From NCBI GenBank assembly GCA_000432995.1, contig HF972671.1, positions 49,855 to 62,378 of the forward strand: a stretch of DNA of 12,524 nucleotides, written 5' to 3'. The stretch comes from Clostridium sp. CAG:1013 (lineage in GTDB: Bacteria; Bacillota; Clostridia; Oscillospirales; Acutalibacteraceae). Under the pieces are notes generated by a model. The model ran no database searches and was not told where the DNA came from. It worked only from the letters and a program-made list of their open reading frames with translations. Positions within the stretch are counted from its first letter, which is position 1; every line of letters starts with the position of its first letter. The translations under genes were made by a program, and so were the position numbers. Below are positions 7,106 to 11,729 of the stretch, one piece after another.

Positions 7106-7117
7106 TTTATAAAACAG

Positions 7118-7179
7118 CCTGTCCGTGGGAGGTTCTTCTCAGATCGGCGGCTCAGAGAGGAATTTCCCGGCAGGACGGG
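7118..7179 (+). promoter_or_regulatory. Long hairpin in the operon leader (candidate cis-acting RNA)
   Basis: A 14-pair stem (7127-7140 with 7155-7168, including G-T wobbles) closes a 14-base loop. Outside it, CCTGTCC (7118-7124) pairs with GGACGGG (7173-7179), giving about 21 pairs broken by one internal loop. No T run follows, so it is not a terminator. It lies 40 bases before the first start codon. I recognise no known riboswitch class. Confidence 0.45.
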
Positions 7180-7219
7180 TTACAAGACAAAAATGGGTTG
7201 AAATAGAAGGAGCGAACCT

Positions 7220-7507
7220 ATGAGCGTTGTGATCGTAGGAGGGAACGAACGAATGGCAGCCCAGTATGAGGGCATCTGTAAGGAGCACGGCTGCAAGGCC
7301 AAAGTGTTCACCAAGGAGAACGGGTCTTTGAAACGGAAGCTGGGCACTCCGGATCTGCTGATTTTATTCATCAGCACAGTGTCCCACAAGATGGTGATCA
7401 GTGTGACGCAGGAGGCCAAAAAGAATCAGATCCCTGTGGCAAGAGTCCACACTAGCAGCGCCACAGCGCTTCGGACGGCTCTGACAGAATGGACGGCGGT
7501 GAATTGA
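7220..7507 (+). CDS. DUF2325 domain protein
   Basis: 95 residues, starting MSVVIVGGNERM. The VVIVGG strand, the CKAKVFT segment, PDLLILFISTVSHKM and the late RVHTSSATALRTAL helix match the DUF2325 pattern, a small Rossmann-like family found beside iron and redox genes in Firmicutes. Cysteines are at C20 and C25. AGAAGGAG lies 7 bases before the ATG. It is the first gene of an operon with DUF3793 and flavodoxin and has the long structured, palindrome-bearing leader. Only one base separates its stop from the next start, so the two are probably translated together. Its biochemical role is unknown; the context suggests a response to iron supply. Confidence 0.85.
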   Translation: MSVVIVGGNERMAAQYEGICKEHGCKAKVFTKENGSLKRKLGTPDLLILFISTVSHKMVISVTQEAKKNQIPVARVHTSSATALRTALTEWTAVN

Positions 7508-7508
7508 T

Positions 7509-8054
7509 ATGTTGGAACAGTATCTCATCAATCACGGTTCCCCCACGTTAGCTGGACTGAAAACAGCCAGCATGTTTTGCCTCCCTTTAGTAGAGGGTTG
7601 GGAGGCGGAAGTAAAGCTGTGGAATGACGTGTTGGGTTCAAAAGGTCTTGCACTGACAGAACTCCGCCGGGAGAACGGCCGGGCATTGCTTTACCTTTAC
7701 AGACCCTCCCAGTTGCAGCAAGATCTAGAACAGCCAGGTGTGAAGGCGTTTCTGGCCTCCTATGGTTACGAAAGCGTTCAGGTGAGTGAGGCCCTTTCGC
7801 GGCTTCGGTTACGGCTGAAAGAAAGCAGGGGATTTCCTCATGAGGTGGGTATTTTTTTAAACTACCCTCTGGGAGATGTGGTGGGGTTCATCCAAAATGA
7901 GGGTCGAAACTGCAAGTGCAGTGGCTGTTGGAAGGTCTATTGCAACGAGCTGGAAGCGCAAAAACGGTTTGCTCGGTTTAAGAAATGTCGGGAGGTGTAC
8001 GCCCGGCTGTGGAACCAGGGACGGACGGTTTGGCAGCTGACCGTAGCCGCTTGA
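7509..8054 (+). CDS. DUF3793 family protein
   Basis: 181 residues. The C-terminal half carries the family hallmark HEVGIFLNYPLGDVVGFI, followed by a cysteine-rich patch C135-x-C137-x2-C140-x4-C145 in a CKCSGCWKVYC setting, then a helix of KRFARFKKC type. DUF3793 is uncharacterised; in my knowledge it is common in Clostridia beside flavodoxin and Feo-type iron genes. The cysteine cluster could hold a metal or Fe-S centre, but no data here show it. It starts one base after the DUF2325 stop (translational coupling) and is followed 36 bases later by the flavodoxin. No signal peptide or membrane segment is seen. Confidence 0.87.
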   Translation: MLEQYLINHGSPTLAGLKTASMFCLPLVEGWEAEVKLWNDVLGSKGLALTELRRENGRALLYLYRPSQLQQDLEQPGVKAFLASYGYESVQVSEALSRLRLRLKESRGFPHEVGIFLNYPLGDVVGFIQNEGRNCKCSGCWKVYCNELEAQKRFARFKKCREVYARLWNQGRTVWQLTVAA

Positions 8055-8090
8055 CAACAAGTATTTCCATGACGAAAGGATGTTTGCATC

Positions 8091-8513
8091 ATGAGTAAGA
8101 TCGCGGTAGTGTATTGGAGCGGAACAGGCAACACAGAGGCCATGGCGACCATGGTGGCCGCGGGTGCCAAGGAGGCAGGAGCGGAAGCTGTCCTGTTTAC
8201 CGCGGCGGAATTTTCCCCCGATTTGATGGACCAGTTCGATGCCATTGCGTTTGGTTGCCCTTCCATGGGGGCGGAGCAGCTGGAGGAAGGGGAGTTCGAG
8301 CCCATGTTCCAGTCCTGCGAGGAAAAACTGTCCGGGAAAAAGCTCGGTCTGTTCGGCTCCTACGGATGGGGCGACGGGGAATGGATGCGCAACTGGGAAG
8401 ACACCTGCCGAGGAGACGGCGCTAACCTGGTCAGTGAGGGTGTTATTTGCAACGAGGCGCCCGACAGTGACGGGGAGGCCGCCTGCCAGGCTTTGGGGAA
8501 AGCACTGGCGTAA
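8091..8513 (+). CDS. Flavodoxin
   Basis: 140 residues, the usual length of a short-chain flavodoxin. The FMN phosphate loop SGTGNTEAM starts at S10 (S10-GTGNT-15), after the first strand KIAVVYW. The second FMN-contact loop is near CPSMGAEQLEEGEF, and the third is GSYGWGDGEWM, which has the aromatic residue that usually stacks on the flavin. Flavodoxins carry low-potential electrons in the cytosol and replace ferredoxin when iron is scarce. This fits the operator palindromes before the operon and the neighbouring DUF3793 and FeoB-associated genes. A GAAAGGA ribosome site lies upstream of the ATG at 8091. A strong terminator follows. Confidence 0.94.
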   Translation: MSKIAVVYWSGTGNTEAMATMVAAGAKEAGAEAVLFTAAEFSPDLMDQFDAIAFGCPSMGAEQLEEGEFEPMFQSCEEKLSGKKLGLFGSYGWGDGEWMRNWEDTCRGDGANLVSEGVICNEAPDSDGEAACQALGKALA

Positions 8514-8547
8514 TGCTTCCTTTCCTCCTGTGGGAAGTATGCCGGTT

Positions 8548-8580
8548 GGGACGGGGCGTGGGCCTCGTCCCTTTGCTTTT
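8548..8580 (+). terminator. Intrinsic terminator after the flavodoxin gene
   Basis: A 10-bp stem (8548-8557 with 8562-8571, one G-T wobble) and a 4-base loop are followed by TTTGCTTTT. It closes the DUF2325-DUF3793-flavodoxin operon. Confidence 0.85.
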
Positions 8581-8593
8581 GGTGTTTGATACA

Positions 8594-8622
8594 TTGACAG
8601 GGACACAGGAAAGTGATAAACT
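8594..8622 (+). promoter_or_regulatory. Promoter of the HMA-domain membrane protein gene
   Basis: A perfect -35 TTGACA (8594-8599), a 17-base spacer and an extended -10 TGATAAACT (TAAACT at 8617-8622). The predicted start near 8629 abuts the third GTTAG-N6-CTAAC palindrome. Confidence 0.72.
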
Positions 8623-8630
8623 TTCTGTGA

Positions 8631-8646
8631 GTTAGATAAATCTAAC
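8631..8646. promoter_or_regulatory. Operator copy 3, GTTAG-N6-CTAAC
   Basis: GTTAGATAAATCTAAC is a perfect 7-bp dyad with a 2-base centre. It begins 8 bases after the -10 box, the same placement as copy 1 in the operon 1.6 kb upstream, which suggests the same repressor controls both units. Confidence 0.76.
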
Positions 8647-8680
8647 AGCAAGACTGGAGTTACAGAAAGAGGGGTATGGG

Positions 8681-9064
8681 ATGGAAGGAATGACGCCAAC
8701 TATCGTTATCTGTTTGGTGCTGGGCGTGATCTGCGTTCTGGGGGTGCGTAGTTACTTGAAGAAATTGAAAACCGGCTGCTGCGGCTCCGGGGGTGATGAA
8801 GTGAAACGGGTGCGTCCCGCTGACGGGGATAAATCCCACTACCCTTACGCCAAAGTGATGCGCATTGAGGGAATGCACTGCCAAAACTGTGCCAAGCGTA
8901 TCGAAAACGCGTTTCACTCCCAAGAAGGATTCTATGCCAAGGTGGACTTAGCCAAGGGAACAGCTCTGGTGCGCTCCAAGCAGGAGGTCCCTGACCAGGA
9001 ACTAAAAGAGATCGTGTGGAAGTTGGGGTATAGTCCTGTGAGTGTTGAGCCGTTTCGGGAGTGA
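8681..9064 (+). CDS. Membrane-anchored heavy-metal-associated protein with FeoB-associated Cys-rich N-terminus
   Basis: 127 residues. Residues about 5-23 (TPTIVICLVLGVICVLGVRS) form one hydrophobic segment followed by basic residues and a CC motif (TGCCGSGG, C33-C34), as in FeoB-associated Cys-rich membrane proteins. Residues about 57-127 form a heavy-metal-associated (HMA) fold with the metal-binding loop GMHCQNC (C67, C70). The arrangement suggests a metallochaperone tethered to the inside of the membrane, taking Fe, Cu or another soft metal to or from a transporter; the metal is not shown by sequence. No transporter gene is in this window. The ATG at 8681 has AAAGAGGGG upstream; a second ATG at 8690 is possible. 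The gene has its own promoter, operator and terminator. Confidence 0.82.
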   Translation: MEGMTPTIVICLVLGVICVLGVRSYLKKLKTGCCGSGGDEVKRVRPADGDKSHYPYAKVMRIEGMHCQNCAKRIENAFHSQEGFYAKVDLAKGTALVRSKQEVPDQELKEIVWKLGYSPVSVEPFRE

Positions 9065-9090
9065 GAAAAAATCACTAGACAGTAAAAACG

Positions 9091-9123
9091 GACGCTTTCC
9101 GGAAGATCGGAGGGCGTCTTTTT
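9091..9123 (+). terminator. Intrinsic terminator after the HMA-domain gene
   Basis: An 11-pair stem (9091-9101 with 9108-9118, two G-T wobbles) closes a 6-base loop and is followed by TTTTT (9119-9123). Confidence 0.87.
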
Positions 9124-9128
9124 GCGCC

Positions 9129-9157
9129 TTGCGTCTTGGGGCGGATAGAGGTACAAT
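9129..9157 (+). promoter_or_regulatory. Candidate promoter of the exonuclease gene
   Basis: TACAAT (9152-9157) lies 17 bases after TTGCGT (9129-9134), a weak -35. The expected start is about 20 bases before the start codon. Support rests mainly on the -10 box and on position directly after a terminator. Confidence 0.5.
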
Positions 9158-9186
9158 AGGGAAAAATGTGTGAAAGGAGGGGCACT

Positions 9187-10080
9187 ATGGCAAAAGTAGA
9201 CCGTCCTGGGAAAGGGGAAAGCCGATTGTGCCTTCCCCGGGACTACACCGTAGTGGACACGGAAACTACCGGTCTATCCAGCGAGACCTGCGGGCTTATT
9301 GAAGTGGGAGCGCTGCGAGTGCGGGGGGGAGAGGTGACGGAGACTTTCTCCACCTTGATCCAGCCTCCTTGGCGTGAGGTGCAGCGAGGAGGAGAGTGGA
9401 CCGAAGGCTACGTGGACGATTTTATCCAGGGCTTGACGGGGATCACAGACGAGATGCTGGAGGACGCCCCTCCGCCGGAGGATGCTCTGCCTCAAGTGGA
9501 AGCGTTTTTGGGGGAGGACTTGATCCTGGGCCACAATGTGGGGTTTGATATGGCCTTTCTCTACGATTCCTTCCAAAAATACCTGGGGCGGCCCTGCCGT
9601 AACGACTCCCTGGATCATCTCCGCATTGCTAAAAAAATGCTTCCGGAGATGCCCCATCACCGGTTGGGGGACGTGGCGGAGGCTCTGGGGGTCTCCTATG
9701 AGGGAGCACACCGGGCCTTGACTGACTGCTGGATCACCTATCGCTGCTATGAAAAACTTCGGGAAAAAGCCCTTTCCCAGGGTACGGAGGAGGATTTTCT
9801 CCGGCTGTTTGAGAAGAAGAAGCGCCCCAAATACCTTGGGATCCCCGATCATCCCTTCTACAAAAAGAGGCTGGCCTTTGCTGGGGAATTGAAAGCTCTT
9901 TCCCGGGACCAGGCAGCGGAGCGAGTCATGCGGGCCGGGGCCAAGGTGGAGAAAGAGGTCACGGACAAAACTGACTATCTGGTAGTGGCCGTACCTGGTG
10001 ACAAAGCTCTCCCGGGAAAAGACGGAGGCCCAGTCATTTTGCCGGAAGGGGCATTTCTGAAACTGCTTGGAGAGGTATGA
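9187..10080 (+). CDS. DnaQ-like 3'-5' exonuclease with C-terminal BRCT-like region
   Basis: 297 residues. Residues about 18-195 are a DEDDh exonuclease of the DNA polymerase III epsilon type: ExoI D24-T-E26-T-T-G, ExoII H116-NVGFD with D121, and ExoIII H175 with D180 (HRALTDC). All five catalytic residues are present, so it should remove nucleotides from 3' ends. From about residue 218, KRLAFAGELKALSRDQAAERV and then GAKVEKEVTDKTDYLVVA match the pattern of a BRCT domain, as in NAD-dependent DNA ligase; this would bind DNA or a protein partner. The ATG at 9187 follows GAAAGGAGGGG; an earlier start at 9166 lies before this ribosome site. Because it carries BRCT rather than a polymerase domain, it is more likely a repair or accessory exonuclease than the replicative proofreader. 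Confidence 0.9.
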   Translation: MAKVDRPGKGESRLCLPRDYTVVDTETTGLSSETCGLIEVGALRVRGGEVTETFSTLIQPPWREVQRGGEWTEGYVDDFIQGLTGITDEMLEDAPPPEDALPQVEAFLGEDLILGHNVGFDMAFLYDSFQKYLGRPCRNDSLDHLRIAKKMLPEMPHHRLGDVAEALGVSYEGAHRALTDCWITYRCYEKLREKALSQGTEEDFLRLFEKKKRPKYLGIPDHPFYKKRLAFAGELKALSRDQAAERVMRAGAKVEKEVTDKTDYLVVAVPGDKALPGKDGGPVILPEGAFLKLLGEV

Positions 10081-10118
10081 CGTTCCTCCCTGTGTCAACG
10101 GAATTCCCGGGGAAAGCG

Positions 10119-10147
10119 TTGACTTGGCGGGGGTGGCTCACTATAAT
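10119..10147 (+). promoter_or_regulatory. Strong promoter of the ispDF gene
   Basis: TTGACT (10119-10124), a 17-base spacer and a perfect TATAAT (10142-10147). The expected start near 10154 leaves a leader of about 45 bases to the GTG at 10199. Confidence 0.82.
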
Positions 10148-10415
10148 GAGAACAAAGCGCGTTTCCTGGAGAGAAATGACGCAGAAGGAGGAATTGGAGT
10201 GGACGGACGATTTGGCGCGGTGATTGTGGCGGCAGGGAATTCCAGCCGTATGGGGGGAAATGTTTCTAAGGTGCTGGAGGACCTTGGGGGCAAGCCGGTG
10301 CTGCTCTATTCCTTCGAGGTGCTGGCTGGTTGCCCCTGGGTGGGGGAGCTGTGCGTGGTCTGCCGGGAAGAGGACAGGCAGCGGATCGAGGCCCTGCTGG
10401 CAGGGAAAACAGACA

Positions 10416-10455
10416 AGCCGGTGACAGCGGTTCCCAGCCGGTGACAGTGGTTCCC
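10416..10455 (+). repeat. Tandem duplication, 2 x 20 bp, in ispD
   Basis: Units 10416-10435 and 10436-10455 are identical at 19 of 20 positions (C at 10428, T at 10448). The 20-bp unit is not a multiple of three, so it shifts the frame and brings in the TGA at 10442. Deleting either unit restores the IspD frame exactly. Confidence 0.95.
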
Positions 10456-10895
10456 GGAGGAAAAGAACGGCAGGACTCTGTTTTGGCAGGGGTGGACGCC
10501 CTTTCTCCGGAGTGCTCTTATTTGATTATCCATGACGGTGCCCGCCCCTTTGTCACCCCGGAAATGGCCGATGCGGTGTGTAAGGACGCGGTAGCTTATG
10601 GGGCCGCCACGGCGGCGGTACCTTCCAAGGATACCTGCAAGCTGTCTGACGGCCAAGGCTTTGTGGGTTCCACTCCGGAACGGGACCGGCTAATGGCAGT
10701 CCAGTCGCCCCAGGCATTTGAGCGTGAAATGTATCTTTACGCTGCCCGGAAGGCTCGAAATGCGGGACTTTCCTATACGGATGACTGCCAGCTGATTGAG
10801 GCGGCGGGAGGCCGGGTAAAATTCAGTCCTGGGGATTACCGAAATATCAAGCTCACCACCCCGGAAGACCGTTTGGCTGCCCGGGCCTATCTTGG

Positions 10896-10903
10896 AAAGG
10901 AGG
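10896..10903 (+). promoter_or_regulatory. Internal ribosome binding site for IspF
   Basis: AAAGGAGG lies 8 bases before the ATG at 10912, inside the end of the IspD coding region. It gives IspF a separate start, even though the IspD frame runs into IspF without a stop. Confidence 0.72.
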
Positions 10904-10911
10904 AGCGCTCC

Positions 10912-11382
10912 ATGCGCATTGGATACGGATACGACGTGCATAAGCTGGTGGAAGGCCGGAAGCTGATCCTAGGTGGAGTAGAGGTACCCTATGAGAAGGG
11001 ACTCCTGGGTCACTCTGACGCGGACGTGCTGGCCCACGCCATTTCCGATGCCCTGTTGGGAGCTGCTGCTTTGGGGGATATCGGTAAGCTGTTCCCCGAC
11101 AATGATCCTGCCTACGAGGGAGCGGATAGTCTGGTTCTGCTGGAGCAGGTGTGCTCTTTGCTGGGGCAGAAGGGGTATTCTATCGGCAACATCGACGCCA
11201 CGGTGATTGCCCAGCGGCCGAAACTGGCCCCCTACATTCTTTCCATGCGAGAAAATTTGGCTAAGGCATGCGGCATAGAGGTCTCCCGGGTGAGTGTGAA
11301 GGCAACCACGGAGGAGGGCTTGGGATTCACCGGCGCTGGAGAGGGGATCGCCGCTTCGGCCGTGTGTCTGTTGGAACAGTGA
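10912..11382 (+). CDS. ispF: 2-C-methyl-D-erythritol 2,4-cyclodiphosphate synthase (IspF domain)
   Basis: 156 residues when started at the internal ATG. IspF closes CDP-ME 2-phosphate into the cyclodiphosphate of the MEP pathway, working as a trimer with a divalent metal at each site. The metal ligands are present at the standard positions: D8 and H10 in GYGYDVHKL, and H42 in HSDADVLAHAI. GHSDAD (H34, D36, D38) and the late KATTEEGLGFTGAGEG segment are family signatures, and the length matches normal IspF (about 159). It lies in frame with the 3' half of IspD, so the intended product may be a fused IspDF. The internal ribosome site would still allow IspF to be made despite the upstream frameshift, although the TGA at 10442 could lower translation or transcription reaching it. 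Confidence 0.95.
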   Translation: MRIGYGYDVHKLVEGRKLILGGVEVPYEKGLLGHSDADVLAHAISDALLGAAALGDIGKLFPDNDPAYEGADSLVLLEQVCSLLGQKGYSIGNIDATVIAQRPKLAPYILSMRENLAKACGIEVSRVSVKATTEEGLGFTGAGEGIAASAVCLLEQ

Positions 11383-11386
11383 GAGA

Positions 11387-11414
11387 AAGGCTCCTTTCGG
11401 GGCCTTCTTTTTTT
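11387..11414 (+). terminator. Intrinsic terminator after ispDF
   Basis: An 8-bp stem AAGGCTCC / GGGGCCTT (11387-11394 with 11399-11406, one G-T wobble) and a 4-base loop are followed by CTTTTTTT (11407-11414). Confidence 0.88.
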
Positions 11415-11440
11415 GCCCGGGGATGTGGTCACCGGAAGGA

Positions 11441-11481
11441 CTTTCACGCATAGAATGAACTGAGTACCGATTTCGTGAAAG
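11441..11481 (+). repeat. Inverted repeat flanking a candidate -10 box
   Basis: CTTTCACG (11441-11448) and CGTGAAAG (11474-11481) are perfect complements 25 bases apart. Between them lies TAGAAT (11451-11456), a good -10 box, but no convincing -35 is correctly spaced. It may be a promoter with a flanking regulatory dyad for the DUF3343-desulfurase pair. Confidence 0.4.
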
Positions 11482-11498
11482 AGTAATGAGGTGATCTT

Positions 11499-11729
11499 AT
11501 GGGCAAGCCTTTGATCGTGGTAAGCTCTGTGACCTATGCTATGAAAGGCCGTGACCTGCTGTTTCGTCACGGGATCCGGGGATATGTGGAACGCATCCCC
11601 AAAACACAGGAGACCGGCTGCGGGTATGGGATCTATGTCCCACAAGGAGCGGATGCCGCTGAACGGATTTTGCGGGAAAATCACATCCGGGTGCTGCGCC
11701 GTATGGAACAGGACGGTGACCTGCCATGA
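11499..11729 (+). CDS. DUF3343 putative Se/S carrier-like protein
   Basis: 76 residues. It opens with a strand and then SVTYAMKGRDLL (the family's typical SxxxAMK helix), and later has TQETGCGYGI, with C41 in the loop where DUF3343 proteins carry their conserved cysteine (often DCGIAL). The family is described as a putative selenium/sulfur carrier of small ferredoxin-like fold; direct activity is not established here. Its stop overlaps the next start (ATGA at 11726-11729), so it is translationally coupled to a cysteine desulfurase-family gene, which fits a role in receiving sulfur or selenium as persulfide on C41. GAGGTGA lies 4 bases before the ATG. Confidence 0.82.
   Translation: MGKPLIVVSSVTYAMKGRDLLFRHGIRGYVERIPKTQETGCGYGIYVPQGADAAERILRENHIRVLRRMEQDGDLP

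Larger units (their letters stand above)
10199..11382 (+). pseudogene. ispDF: IspD-IspF fusion gene, IspD half broken by a 20-bp tandem duplication
   Basis: IspD transfers CMP to 2-C-methyl-D-erythritol 4-phosphate in the MEP isoprenoid pathway. The start is GTG 10199, with AGAAGGAGG 7 bases upstream, giving MDGRFGAVIVAAGNSSRMGG, the IspD nucleotide-binding opening. As read, translation stops at the TGA at 10442-10444 after 81 residues (ending KPVTAVPSR). The rest of IspD continues in another frame: VVPGGKERQDSVLAGV, IIHDGARPFVTPEM, YTDDCQLIEAAGG and DYRNIKLTTPEDRLAA. The break coincides exactly with a 20-bp direct duplication (10416-10455). Removing one unit joins the halves into a 387-residue frame that runs without a stop into IspF, giving an IspDF bifunctional enzyme as known in other bacteria. 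It may be a real mutation, a mixed population or an assembly error. The MEP pathway is usually essential, so an error or a very recent event is plausible. Confidence 0.85.

Noticed and set aside
7084..7113. A second promoter at operator copy 2 (TATAAA 7108-7113)
   Set aside because: The base 17 upstream gives CACTTG, a poor -35, and the better TTGTTA is only 14 bases away. Left as possible but unsupported.
7857..8699. A 280-codon minus-strand frame opposite DUF3793 and flavodoxin
   Set aside because: The plus-strand genes have clear motifs and ribosome sites; the antisense frame crosses a terminator and promoter and matches nothing I know.
10330..10435. The first 35 or so codons of the long frame 10330-11382 as a real N-terminus
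   Set aside because: This part reads arginine- and glycine-rich nonsense in the wrong frame over true IspD sequence; it becomes IspD only after the duplication.
10416..10455. Programmed ribosomal frameshifting in ispD
   Set aside because: No slippery heptamer or downstream stem was seen, and the 20-bp duplication fully explains the frame change.
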